Shown piece after piece: positions 53,526-64,000 of a stretch of DNA of 64,000 nucleotides. The stretch is taken from positions 436,385-500,384 of the forward strand of contig NMRB01000065.1 in the NCBI GenBank assembly GCA_002633025.1, given 5' to 3'. How positions within the stretch are numbered: the first letter of the stretch is position 1; each line of letters begins with the position of its first letter. A program made the translations under genes and the position numbers. Under the pieces are notes generated by a model, which was not told the DNA's origin, did not search any database, and saw nothing but the letters and a program-made list of their open reading frames with translations. Source of the DNA: Notospermus geniculatus (Eukaryota; Nemertea; Pilidiophora; Heteronemertea; Lineidae).

Positions 53526-54803
53526 TCCGTGTGTACTGACCTGCCAATACTGCCGCCACTGATCTCAAAAAGTCATTATGCATGCTGACATTATTTTTAA
53601 ATCGTGTTTTGACTTTCGATTGTTCAAAAAGAAATGTATGACCTAGAGGTCGTGTCCATAATTTAGGTATATTTTGGTAAAAATCCAGTCTCATATCTAT
53701 ATGCCGATTGCTATCAACTGCTGATTACTCGAAATGAAAAAAAGTGCTGTTATTCGCTGGTCAGTATTTTCGGATGATGTATATTCGATTCAGAGATCCA
53801 ACTATCCTACCAGCTTCTGGGAGTATGTAGGTCCACATAATGTATACCGTCTGTGTTTGAGGAACTACGTTGGTGGTATCATGGAATTGTCCCAGAGGGT
53901 TTTTTTGTATTGATATTAAGAACATCAATCAGACCTCTGCTCATTTTGCTCGAGCCTGAGGCGTCGTCTTGTGACACTTCTTACCGTTTAATCTCTCACA
54001 ACCGTACATGCATTCAACATTATTCTGCGGTAAAGTTTCCATTCGAGATGTCCCATCTTCTTCATCCAGAGAATTCATCCTCAATTAAGCAGCCGTTTCA
54101 ACCGGGACAATAGAATTTGCCCAGGCCCCAAATGCACATCATCGATACAAAGCACACCTTGTGGTCTAAAACATTTAAAAAATATTCATCAAATCCTGAT
54201 TCGAAGTTGCTATTAAAAGTAACCTTAGAAAAGATTTGGGGCAGAGGAAAATTGGGTCAACTATACAAAATCAGAGTCTTGTGATAATTTCTTTATCAAA
54301 ATGGCTACATTTTATTTTGTCATTTCTCTGTGTCATTTTTGAGGTCATTTAAGTTGAATGTGCGATGATGGGAAAACATAAAGCGTCAATATATAGTGTT
54401 TTCCGATATCACTTTAATAACAGCATATCAAAAACGTATCGTTCCTGATGAAAAATAAAAGAACCGTCACGGTTTTACCCTGAAATCATTTGGTTTTTAA
54501 ATTTTTTATGAATTTAATGAATAAAGTCGACTTGATTTTAGTTCAGTTTTGTAACGGGCCATACAATGCAATTTGGACAACAGAAAGTAAGTGAGGCATT
54601 TATATTCCACTTGCATTATAAATTGCAAGTGCAATATACTAAATATGCTAAATTCCATACTAAATTCATCGTCTGGTCTCAACTACGTGAAGTAACAGGT
54701 CAATGTAATGTACATGTATATGTACATGTACAGGTATTCCTTCTTCAAAGTATCTCCTTCTGCTTCTCCCGTCAGTTGAAGATATGAACGTCGGAGGAAA
54801 AAC
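53526..54803. other. Intergenic; likely 3' UTR of the 54.8-58.5 kb gene at its right end
   Basis: An AATAAA on the minus strand at about 54311-54316 could end the transcript about 490 bp past the stop. Nothing else is recognised. Confidence 0.35.
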
Positions 54804-55374
54804 TTAATTAACTGAGCAATTGATCGGGCGATGGAGGGTGGGACTTTGATTTTCTGCGTCAATTTTAATCTCTGTACGTGTACCCTGCTTTTCTAGCACA
54901 CGTGTGCCACGGTCACCTACTGACATGACTGACGTATCCGTATCACTTGTGCTTTGTTTTGCTTCCACTGGCTCAGCAGCCCCGGTAGATTCATCGGAAG
55001 CATGAACTTCAGCTTCGACGGGCCGAAGTCTGTCCACAAATTCTGCTTCACCATCAGTGCCTCCTTCAACACACCGATAGTCCAACTGGAAATTGTAAAC
55101 ACTAGAACTACAGCAATTTTTTTCAAGTTCCCCTCGAATATCATCCCCCGTGAAGTCGGCACCTCGTATTGTAGTTTGCTCTTCGATATAGCGTCTGATT
55201 CTGCACTCATTCGTTTCGTCATCAAGACGTTCCTTTTTTGACCGACGTAAGAACCGTACAAATGCCCGAACGGCTACATACATCATGCCGAACACAACAG
55301 CAGGCCCAACGATTGTCACGATGAATACCCACGATATCGACTGCGTACATTCGGTGCCAGATTCTATGACGTGT
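54804..55374 (-). CDS. Last coding exon of the 54-58 kb MOLO1-like gene
   Basis: Acceptor CTTGATTTCAG, phase 2. Encodes HVIESGTECTQS, the membrane helix, a basic stop-transfer (RFLRRSKKER) and the long acidic tail. Confidence 0.8.
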
Positions 55375-58300
55375 CTGAAATCAAGATCATACAATTTTGG
55401 TAAAGATACCTTCGAATGTTGATGATTTGATAGTATACGTATATATGCAAGTACTTGTAGTTGTTCAAAAAATGATGCTCAAAGAAGGCTTAGGACATAA
55501 ATGTATGAAACCATCGAATCTAACGAGTCCATACATTTCCTCGGCCCGCAACAGGGCTTACGGTAGAACTCGGTGTGCATTTACAACAGCCACTCGTGCA
55601 CGTCGCCCAGCAGAAGCCTGAAGACGGTATAGGCAAGGACTCTTTGTTTATCCTAGGTGGTGGTGGGGGGCATTAGATTCTCTTACCCATTGGTCAGAGT
55701 ATACCTACAAATAAAAGTTGATTGTCTTCATGATGGCCTCTGCGTAACGACGCTTGTTCAGATCAGCTTTGATGTCGTGTTTGCCCATGTCGATGCAGTC
55801 CCCGTGGATGTGAGCCTTGGTGGCCACTCCGAGGGATGTGTGGAGCTGGAAAAACGAAAGTTGTGGGAACACACAACTTCAGAATGTCTCGGGCGTCCAC
55901 GAGTAAGAAAACGCGAGGAAGAAAACGTGGTGAGAACCACCTCCCCAGAACAGCGTAATCCATCGCCTACCCAACTTTCCATTGTCATTCGCCCGTGGTC
56001 CTACGAAAAAGTGACCCGAGGATATTAAACCTTATCATTTCGGCTCTTTTAATGAACATCATTCTGTCTGCTGACAGCAGTCGGTTTGAATCTGGTCTGG
56101 TTTTAAACTCAGTCAAATTCAGCTGACCGCTGCCCTTTTCCGTCTACACTGTAACTGGTCGTCCGATGGTCTTTTCGTTGCCAAAGTCTATGACGTCATA
56201 GGTTTCTCTCCTTGTCTCTAATTTTCTGGTCATCAGTCTCTACGATCCGTCAACATACCTTCTTTCCTTCCCGTGAGAGGGCGATGACTGCATTATCTCC
56301 GCAGAATCCAAATTTCCACGTCCACGTATTGAGCTGGTGACTAAAACTTGTGAGTGCTCTCATGATCTCAAATCCACTTCGTTCACTACTAAAATATAAT
56401 AATCTGGGGTGTTAAAAATACTTCTCGAGAAGGTGAAAAATGGCAATGCCCTCGTCATAAACATTTTGATCTTTGATACACAATGCAGTTGCATAGTTTG
56501 GCTTATGCTGAAAACCTGCTTTCTTCTTCTACTGTTGGGTAGCGGTTGCCGTTCTACTGAACGCCCCATTGTCGTGTCCTAACCAAAGGTTCCCCAACAA
56601 CATCTTCGCCATTTCTAATGCTCGACGTCGCCTCTCGAAGAGCTTCAACATCAGACAAGGCGTCAAACGGGTTTCAGGTTGTGGTAGACTGGTGGCTGAA
56701 GCAGCTATGAGGAAACCCAGTACGTAAGTACGTAACCTGTAGGAGCTTACCCTTTTGGTAATTCCAGTTTGGCTACCACAGCCACTGCTATTTTGAGGCC
56801 TCCTTCTCGTTCGTTGCATTCCCCGTGATCCCCACACATACAATGAGTTTTCTTTCTAACGTCTGATATCAGCTTGTCAATTTTGTCCGCTGGAAAGAGA
56901 AGGCAAGACAACATGAACATTTCCTTCTTCACTACACCGTGACTCGTAAGGGGTAAACCCTTACACGGCCAAGATCCTCTCAAGTTTGAAAATATGCGCC
57001 AAAGAACAGGAAGTATCTAAATCCTATGGACCCTCATTGAAAAGCTCTCGCTGCAAAGCGCTTTCCAATACATACCAATATGACAAGCCTTTCAAGGCTT
57101 TTCAGAATTATGTACTTTTTTTCCCGTCTGTGATAAATTTTCCCTTGTAGTGAGAAGTATACGAGCATATATCGTTCTCTTTATTACTGACTTGTTCCCC
57201 ACCGTGCTGTCTATCCTCAAACTTCGTAAACAACCATCGCTTGCTGCTTTGTCAGCTTTGGCTTCGCCGCTTCCAAACAGCACTTGGTAAATATATATGG
57301 GGCAAGAGATACGATGCCATTTATCTGTCAATAGTCAATATCATCAAAATATTTTGTGAAGATGTTCTAGGAGCTAATGCATCTTAACGGAAATGGGTGT
57401 ATTGATTCTCATACAAACCGGAATACATGTATGTGATAACTTGTCATGGAATAGGTCTTTCGACACGGCCTTGCTTGAAAACCTTCCGTATGTATTCGGG
57501 CATGCTCGGGGTGGCCAACTAGCACACTAAATAAGCCAGGCGCACACAGACGAATAACAGCCGTATTTGGCACAGCATTATTTGAAATGGCACAGCCACA
57601 AAATATGTGCGCCTGATGGCACAGCCACATTGGTGGCTCTGCGCTATTCCTCATATCCAATCAATTTGATATTTGGTACTGTGTTATGCATTCCAAGTGA
57701 CGATTTTCAAAACTACAGCAAACAACGGCGCAACGTTATTCTGGTTTCGGCCAATTCGGCTACTACCAGAAATATACTTCTGCTACTACCCAAATCAAAT
57801 ACAACTGAGCACTAGCCTACATGTAGTCTGGCTTTAGATTCAACTTAAAGTGCTTTGGTGATGTCAGACCTCATCCATAATTCATAGGCCGTTAATTTCA
57901 ATTTCCTTTCCTTTAGAAGTTCCATAAAATTGAAGAGCATCCGGATTTGGAAGGACTTTCGAAACATATGTATTTACTCTCACTGCCTGTATCTTCTGAC
58001 ACGGGCGTCTCGTACATGATGAGTATGCCCGGGTGAGTATGATGTTAAGCATGTTCTTTCAATCATGTGCACGAATTGTACCTGCAATGATTTACTTAGT
58101 ATAGGTCAGAAAGAGGTTTGCCGTGGTTCAGTCAAGAAATGATGGACTTACCATCTTCGTAGGATAACACGTCATCAGGATCACAAACAAACGACTTTTT
58201 TCCCTTTCGGCCACATTTCTTTACGTCCACCTGTGGATTTGGATAACGCAACACATTCCATGGCTGGGCGGAGGCCCACTGCGGGGAATACTTAGCCTTT

Positions 58301-58452
58301 GGTATATTGTCCCTGTATGCACGACCTTGGCGTGCCGATTCCGCTGCCCTTTCCATACTCGACGACGCAGCTGTCAGATGCTCTGTGACCAAACAGCTTC
58401 CGAAAAGAGTGGTTACACCCAGGAGAAAAAGGTTCACATCCCTGTATGCCAT
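54804..58452 (-). CDS. MOLO1-like single-pass membrane protein, five coding exons, 425 aa
   Basis: Coding exons 58452-58152, 56889-56751, 56388-56259, 55845-55709 and 55374-54804 join with phases 1, 2, 0, 2, exactly as in the 47-49 kb gene. Order: signal peptide (LFLLGVTTLFGSCLVTEHL), a linker, CGRKGKKSFVCDPDDVLS, a helix then THCMCGDHGEC, the strand LKIAVAVVAKL, FGFCGDNAVIALSREGKK, the membrane segment WVFIVTIVGPAVVFGMMYVA, then a 150-residue acidic and threonine/serine-rich cytoplasmic tail that is much longer than in its paralogue. The start at 58452 (GCCATGG) is preferred; an in-frame ATG at 58476 would add eight residues. Family role: modulation of ligand-gated channels in nematodes; the role here is inferred. 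Confidence 0.8.
55709..55845 (-). CDS. Fourth coding exon of the 54-58 kb MOLO1-like gene
   Basis: Acceptor GTTTTTCCAG, phase 0; donor TATTT then GTAGGT, phase 2. Encodes LGVATKAHIHGDC and a helical KRRYAEAIMKTINFY segment. Several plus-strand frames here are shadows of it. Confidence 0.75.
56259..56388 (-). CDS. Third coding exon of the 54-58 kb MOLO1-like gene
   Basis: The acceptor region TTTTAGTAG allows two sites three bases apart (NAGNAG). Donor GAAG then GTATGT. Encodes FSHQLNTWTWKFGFCGDN and the following strand. Confidence 0.8.
56751..56889 (-). CDS. Second coding exon of the 54-58 kb MOLO1-like gene
   Basis: Acceptor TCTCTTTCCAG, donor AAAAGG then GTAAGC, both near consensus. Encodes DKIDKLISDVRKKTHCMCG and LKIAVAVVAKL. 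Confidence 0.85.
58152..58452 (-). CDS. First coding exon of the 54-58 kb MOLO1-like gene
   Basis: The exon itself begins at 58480 after TTTTACAG, so a 5' UTR exon lies further upstream. The donor is GAAGATG then GTAAGT (phase 1). Encodes the signal peptide and the VCDPDDVLSYED motif. Confidence 0.8.
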
Positions 58453-58480
58453 GGCAGTGATAGGTCCATCTGACATTCCA

Positions 58481-59240
58481 CTGTAAAATCGCTGATCAAA
58501 TTCCTTTGATATGGTCAGTCACGTTTGCCCCTGGATGTTCCTTTTTTTAACCACACGAATAGGATTTTCGCGTATAAGCTTTCAATTTTTATTCCACTGG
58601 CTATATCCCACTGCACTAAATTCCCCTGCCACTGAAGTAAATCACTTGTCCCGCATTCAATCCTATTCCATTGATTGAATATTGCCCTTTGCCTGCCTCA
58701 ATGAGAATGACTATGAAACATTCAACTACAAAGTCCACTGGCTATATCCTATTAAATTCGTTGATCACTGGAGCTTGTCCCACATTCAATCCTCTTCAAC
58801 TGGTTGTTTTGAATATTGCCCTTTGCATCCTTGCTAAGAATGACTAATGAAGCATTCACTTCTTACCTAGTGCACTGGCTATCCAACGAACTTCGCCAGT
58901 CATTGAAGCTTGTCCCACATTCAATCCTATTCAACTGGCTGTTTTTGAATATTGCCCTTTGCATCCTGACTAAGAATGACTAATGAAGCATTCAACTCTT
59001 ACGTGGTCCAATCCAACGAAATTCGCCAGTCATTGAAGCTTGTCCCACATTCAACCCCCCTATTCAACTGAATATTGCCCTTTGCATTCCAAGAATGACT
59101 AACAAAGCATCCAACTGTTACGTAGTCCACTGGCTATGCTACGAAATTCACCTGTCATTGAAGTTTGTCCCGCATTCAATCCCTATTCAACGAGCTGTTC
59201 GGATTCAATTTAGTCCACTGGCTATTTCCTCCGAATCAGC
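58481..59240. repeat. Diverged tandem repeat, ~120-bp unit, upstream of the MOLO1-like gene
   Basis: From about 58590 the phrases CACTGGCTAT, GTCCCACATTCAATCC, TATTCAACTGGCTG, GAATATTGCCCTTTGCAT and AAGAATGACTAATGAAGCAT recur in order about five times with decay. It lies in the expected 5' UTR or promoter region of the gene. Confidence 0.75.
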
Positions 59241-59541
59241 CAATCACTCAGCTATGTGATTGGCGATCACCTAGTCCCGTATCAACTTGTATTCAACTAT
59301 AGCTTTATGTATATATACATAGTTGCTTGTCTGGCAATGACTTTTTTCAGCTGACTGTGTTGATGAACCTGCGCCAGTTTCCACACCTTCTTCCATTTTC
59401 AACATTGGCTATTTTCTTTCGAATTCACCAATAAATAGTTGTTAGTCTTGCATTCAAACTTATTCACCTGTCTGCTTCCTTTCATGTCTCGGTAACTCTT
59501 TATAAAGTAATTAATGCCAATGATGTTGCACCGTGGTACCA

Positions 59542-59866
59542 TTACGAAGATTTAATAAGTAACATAGCGCACACAACTTTAACATGTTCCATTAGCAAAC
59601 GGTGACATACGACAACCAAAATTGAAATAAACAATCCATTGAATAGAAGAATAGCGTCTATGGGCCACAACCTCCGCAGCCGACGTACATATTCTTCTGT
59701 AAAAAGAGAAACGGGTAGTAGAGACATCACCAGAAACAGTAACATCACTGAAATAACGATGAGACGGTGAAGAATTGCCTCTCTCCAAGCGTTGATAACA
59801 ACGCGCTCCGTCCGTACGTCAATAACACTTCGTTCGGGGAACCTTTTGGAGAGTCGTAGAGTTAAT
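59542..59866 (-). CDS. Unrecognised hydrophobic frame, ~108 codons, no clear start
   Basis: Open from just after a TAA near 59868 to a TAA at 59542. Two hydrophobic stretches (LIVISVMLLFLVMSLLPVSL and LFNGLFISILVVVC) are separated by a basic segment (VRRLRRLW), like a small two-pass membrane protein or one exon of a larger one. The only ATGs are inside the first hydrophobic stretch. No splice site or family is recognised. Confidence 0.25.
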
Positions 59867-59930
59867 TAAGAATTGTCCATTATTGTCCTGCAGCATTACA
59901 AAAAGGAATAGTGCACAGTAAGGTTTCTAC

Positions 59931-60568
59931 ATGTCTACAACTGTAGGTTATCGCTCGAATGAAGCTGAACGGTTCTACCCTTTTAAATTGGTTGATGATG
60001 GCATATATAAACAGCACTTGCCAGGCATGATGGATGCTAAAATCAAACACACCACTTTTCATGTATGTTCCGATAAAATGGACAACGCCGCTGAAAGATT
60101 GATGGCAATACGCCGTGTACTCTCATATGTTTCCGTTCCATACGTCGCTCATGATTTCAAAACGGGCCAAGAGCTTGCTGAGAGGTTGTCGGCCCGAAAA
60201 GGAACTTGTTACGCCGAGACCGCTACGTGGTTACAATATATATGCTATGCTGATTGCTCCGAGTCGCACAAAGATACTCGTACGTCTATGTCAAATAACA
60301 TCTCCCAATAGTCTCATATACATGGAACGTAAACTTTCCTTTCACTCTGGCCGCTTCTATTGATCAAACATTAACATTCACCATGAGGAGATGTTCCCCA
60401 TTCACTATAAGACTGTCGAAAAAGATAAGTACTTCTGAAACATACAGTTTCCGTTTGTTTTAGAAAATGAGATGAAAGTTAAGAAGCTTAATCGCATTGC
60501 GCAAAGCATTAGAAACCACCGTCCAGTTGTCATGGAACTGAATCGGCTCGTTCGTCAACTTTTTTGAT
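59931..60568 (+). pseudogene. Unrecognised coding-like block, probably broken
   Basis: A 126-codon frame (59931-60311) has a protein-like composition (for example AERLMAIRRVLSYVSVPY and HDFKTGQELAERLS). After it, other frames continue with similar character (HHEEMFPIHYKTVEKDKY, then LNRIAQSIRNHRPVVMELN before a stop at about 60566), as if a single gene had acquired frameshifts and stops. No family is recognised. Confidence 0.3.
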
Positions 60569-60574
60569 CTTCAA

Positions 60575-61100
60575 ATGGGGAATATTCTATGTACGAATGC
60601 CAATGATATGTATTTTCTCTCATCTCTTCACACACTTTATAACAAACATTGGTGTTATTTCTTCAGCCTTAGAACGTATACAGTCATGTGAATGCTGCAG
60701 TGTAGTTGGAAAAAGACATCTTCCCACAAAACACGTGAATGATGGACGTATTATAAGTACGCTTTTGGTAAAACCATGAGTCAAATAAATTTGTACTAGT
60801 AGTAAATGCTTGTTCTGCTGTTTTGCGGAGAGCCGACCAATGCACATTATAGCAGAAAGGAATAAAGTTAAGGCGATGGGGAATATTCTTTGTATCAATG
60901 CCAATGATCTGCATTTTTGCATCTCATCTTATCTCTTCACATATTTTACAACAAACATTGGTGTTATTTTCATGTACAGAATAGAACCTACTGGAGTGTA
61001 CATGTATATTAGTTGGAAAACAATGATTGATCTAACCTTACCACAAAACACGTCAATGATCGACGTTCATGAAGTACGGCTTTCGGTAAAACCATTAAGA
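60575..61100. repeat. Local duplication, ~300-bp period
   Basis: 60575-60780 and 60876-61100 share GGGGAATATTCT, CAATGCCAATGAT, TCTCTTCACA, ACAAACATTGGTGTTATTT, CACAAAACACGT(G/C)AATGAT and GGTAAAACCAT in order. Long frames here (60810-61445 plus) cross the repeats and are not gene-like. Confidence 0.7.
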
Positions 61101-61970
61101 TTAATAAAAAGTCAAGTAGGAAGTGCATGTATGCTTGTACTGCAGTTTTTAGAGGGCCATCCGATGCATTTGTGTAGTAGGAAGGAAGTAAAGGCAATAC
61201 TTGTCATCATACTCGCCAATACTTGTTGCAGTGCTTTGAGAGTTGTTGTCAGGGAGATGAGGCTGTACTCGGCTGCGCTATTATCAATTTTAATGTTGAA
61301 ATCTAATACAAGAGAAGAGGGGCACCATCCGCTTTCGCTAATGGTACGAATCAAATGCCTCATTAATCTTCATGTCCAGAATTCACCAGTATTTGATTTG
61401 ATTACATGTATGTTTACTTGTATACCATTAGCTTATTCATGTTAATATTACCGTGAAGGAAAAGCGCGCTGCAATATGCGAGGTCAGAACCTGCATTAAA
61501 GTGATCCTAAACCGCCGGGGCGAGCGAGACAGCCTCGTTTTCATTTTCCCGCGCTTCGCCAGTATGAATGAGCACCCGTCAATCATCACGTCACGTGATT
61601 ACCNAAAATATCAAATTTGATATATCAATATCATTATGATGCTGACACTGGAGAATAAATTTGTTGATGCCAGTATCTTGCCAAGGGCCATAAACATAGG
61701 GAAGGAACTTGTTACCAGTGCTCTACCTGGCGTCGGAGACAAGTTATTCAAGAAACAAAAGTGTGACAGACAAAATCTCAACTTTTTATATATCAATTTC
61801 ACCATGAACCAGGTATCGGAGACTGGAAATTTTCATTCCATCTTGTAGCTCAGGTCATGAAACCTGGGAGTAGGTCACATTTCCAGGTCTGTAGCTCTTG
61901 CAGGAACAAAGTTACAGGTGTGACCGACTGAAGAGACAGACAGACAGACAGACACCATGACAAACACAAT
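61101..61970. other. Intergenic; dispersed repeat fragments and a contig join
   Basis: 61500 onward resembles 32412 (CCTAAACCGCC). There is a single N at 61604. 61845-61960 is a common invertebrate repeat ending in a short (CAGA)n run. A 70-codon frame at 61636-61848 is unsupported. Confidence 0.4.
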
Positions 61971-62108
61971 GGGCCGTATTCAAAAAGGGTGTTTAAGACT
62001 TAGACGCGTGTAACTTCGTCAAATGCATGGTGGAAGTGTGTGCATTTAGTGAAGTTACACGCGTCTAAGTCTTAATCGCGCGATGATCACCCTTTTTGAA
62101 TACGGCCC
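61971..62108. mobile_element. MITE, 138 bp, AAT-flanked
   Basis: Perfect 21-bp ends (GGGCCGTATTCAAAAAGGGT / ACCCTTTTTGAATACGGCCC), with a second inner inverted pair (GACTTAGACGCGTGTAACTTC and its complement). AAT lies on both sides. Confidence 0.85.
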
Positions 62109-62872
62109 AATATGGTTTACGATCTTGAGATCGGAAACCATAATAAACATTTCTGCCGTGTGTGTTTCTACGGTTGGAAGTGATCGAATAGGACGCATTG
62201 GATAGGTCACAAAATTTATTCTTGAGATCACAAACATTTCATATTAATATAAATACTTAATAAATAATTAAAATGTATTAGGAGAATATGAAAAAACAGG
62301 AAAACCACTCTTATTTACTCTGAGAAGTGAACTCCTTCAGATGACGTACATATATGTGAAAGGAGAGAGAAACATTTAAAATGTCAGTGGCTGATATTTC
62401 AGTTTTCTTGTTGACCGAAGACGGCGTTGCTGCAGTACTACTATGGTGCACGATAACTCTGTTTCGAAATCTGTGTTTACATTAACTATAATGGCATAGA
62501 AAAACAACAAAATATTAACTCTTTCGTTTTGACGGTTTAACTTTTGAAAATATATAGCTCATGATACGGTTTGTTATGGTCCAAACATATAAGTCTTCGT
62601 TTGGCGACAAAACGTTTTCATCATACGTCCCTTCTATGGAACCAACTTCCCCTTCTTATTCTGTCATCGCAGAGTACCGCCACCTTATTATATATTGAAC
62701 TGCCGCCGAGTTACAATGTACATGTACATGTACTACATGTGATGATGCACTTTGACGAGCAACGCCTTCAACACGTGGTCACGATTGTAAGGTGCTCAGT
62801 TATGAGTCTTTCGATGTTATATTATGATACCCTGTTTTGTAATTCGCAGAATACAGGCTACATGAACTCCCA
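62109..62872. other. Intergenic, nothing recognised
   Basis: The 115-codon plus frame (62571-62918) runs into the next MITE and is unsupported. Confidence 0.4.
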
Positions 62873-63086
62873 CTTACCTGTCCCATTCCTGAACTCGGAA
62901 AAAATGGCCAAATCCTAAGTTGAAGATATCGCACGCTGTCATTCTTTGCCAGGCTCAGGAGTGGGACAAGTAAGTGGACAGGACATTACTGGACAGGACA
63001 TTACTGTTTCTGACCATACCCCCACCCCATTATCTTCAATAGGACTTAGTCATTTTTTTTCCGAGTTCAGGAATGGGACAGGTATG
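62873..63086. mobile_element. Foldback MITE, 214 bp, ~55-bp arms
   Basis: Left arm ACCTGTCCCATTCCTGAACT and right arm AGTTCAGGAATGGGACAGGT, continuing through CTCGGAAAAAA and TTGAAGATA. The loop contains GGACAGGACATTACT twice in tandem. Confidence 0.8.
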
Positions 63087-63760
63087 TCGGAGTTTAGAGC
63101 AGATGCGTGAAAAAAGTTTACAGTGGGTTTGTATTTCTCTGAGAGGTAGAAAATTATGTAATGGAGAGGTAGCACATGATCATATTAAAAGACACTTTCA
63201 CAACCAACAAAGATGCAACAGAGAGACTCCAGCGAGAGCAAGCTTCTCTAACCTTACCCGTTTTCTCCGTAAGTAACGTTCGATCTTGCAGTCTGAATGT
63301 TCAGGAGTATCGCCCGAAATGCTCAAAAGCAAGGCGCAGCTGCTTTTTCAAATGGTTGGTCGACGCATGATCAGAGGTATTCGAACGAATTCCGCGAGAA
63401 TCCGAGGAAATTATGATATAACCACAGCAGGTGACCCATGTGTGACGTCCGTCGCTCAGGCCATTGCGATCAACAGACCATAGGCCATATATTATATATG
63501 TATATATCAGTTATAATTACGGTACATAAAACCATGGTGGCCTTGTCCAGCAAGCTGCATTTGTTTTGGACGACATCTGTGCTGTCATTAGTCCACTCAG
63601 TGATGCGAATTGCTGTAAACCTTTTCATTTCTATATTGAAATTAATAATAGATCGAAACAACCGCTGGTTTATTGATAGTCAGTACATGAACCAAGTATA
63701 GGTGTCCGATCAGTACAGTGTGTGTCAGAAGTAATAAGCACTTCAATTTCTCTCCATCAG
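63087..63760. other. Intergenic or intron; nothing recognised
   Basis: Short overlapping frames. If the right-edge exon is real, this is probably intron. Confidence 0.35.
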
Positions 63761-63771
63761 TCGAGGTTAGA

Positions 63772-63951
63772 ATGAAGGTAAAATTCACTTTCGTTAAGTG
63801 GTATGACATTTTGTTTTGTTGGACTTTACCCTTTGCTCAAGTATTCGACGCCCAGTGCTCCAGAGGTGGACAGTTTTCGGATAGGCTTGTGGCAATTCCA
63901 ACAAGACGTGGTCCTCACTTGTCAAAAGCGCTCCACCAACGATGCAAATAA
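63772..63951 (+). CDS. Candidate 59-residue secreted peptide
   Basis: A strong acceptor (CAATTTCTCTCCATCAG) at 63760 is followed 11 bases later by an ATG in good context (TTAGAATGA). The first ~27 residues look like a signal peptide (YDILFCWTLPFAQVFDA). The remaining 32 residues start QCSRGG, contain a dibasic RR at 45-46 and end QRCK, so two cysteines (29 and 58) could close a loop. The frame ends in TAA. Alternatively it is the first coding exon of a longer protein with a donor before the stop (for example CGTGGT). Unrecognised. Confidence 0.35.
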   Translation: MKVKFTFVKWYDILFCWTLPFAQVFDAQCSRGGQFSDRLVAIPTRRGPHLSKALHQRCK

Positions 63952-64000
63952 CTGCGACATCTTTTGGCAACTCATCAAATGAATGCTCTGTCTGACGCTG

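Noticed and set aside
55657-56028. 123-codon plus-strand frame
   Set aside because: Antisense to the well-bounded fourth exon of the MOLO1-like gene.
60810-61445. 211-codon plus-strand frame
   Set aside because: Spans the local duplication, has no family pattern, and overlaps equally long minus frames.
1-64000. CRISPR arrays, bacterial operons or terminators
   Set aside because: No regular spacer arrays; introns and repeat types show animal nuclear DNA.

Overview
This is repeat-rich eukaryotic DNA from an animal, most likely a marine invertebrate deuterostome (amphioxus, hemichordate or echinoderm; I cannot separate these from sequence alone). The reasons are split genes with GT-AG introns, frequent ACATGTACATGTA and TAGGCCTA tracts, very many short inverted-repeat elements (MITEs), tRNA-headed SINE-like pieces, a Penelope-like element relic, and two genes resembling the MOLO1 family of membrane proteins. 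There is no operon structure. Single N characters at 5856, 19155, 41269 and 61604 and a 190-base N run at 32986-33175 mark assembly joins.

Layout. 1-21.7 kb: no gene I can support; minisatellite, Penelope GIY-YIG relic, several MITEs (including a 0.96 kb TTAA-flanked element with ~90 bp inverted ends) and a duplicated block joined at an N that looks like two alleles placed in tandem. 21.9-44.1 kb: the main find, a three-unit tandem array on the minus strand. Each unit has an 87-codon cysteine-rich PAN/apple-like exon ('P', exactly 261 nt in all four copies) followed by two alternative-looking terminal exons, 'A' (342-348 aa) and 'B' (332-333 aa). A and B are distant paralogues. Each has its own phase-0 acceptor and its own stop codon, and every one of the ten exons is open. 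The middle unit has two P exons. Unit spacing differs mainly because MITEs have inserted. 44.9-46.4 kb: flanking repeat shared with the other units. 47.1-51.8 kb and 54.8-58.5 kb: two five-coding-exon genes on the minus strand, with identical intron phases (1,2,0,2), each encoding a signal peptide, a MOLO1/TPM-like ectodomain, one membrane segment and a cytoplasmic tail. 59-64 kb: tandem repeats, two unrecognised coding-like blocks, more MITEs, and at the right edge a candidate 59-residue secreted peptide.

How it works together. The P-A/B units look like one expanding family whose product has a common PAN-like N-terminus and one of two C-terminal domains, chosen either by alternative last-exon splicing or by duplication into separate genes. 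Conserved N-glycosylation sequons in A and B argue for an extracellular protein, yet P carries no signal peptide, so an upstream signal exon may exist. The two MOLO1-like genes are ordinary tandem paralogues of probable receptor-modulating membrane proteins. The rest is mostly transposon-derived sequence.
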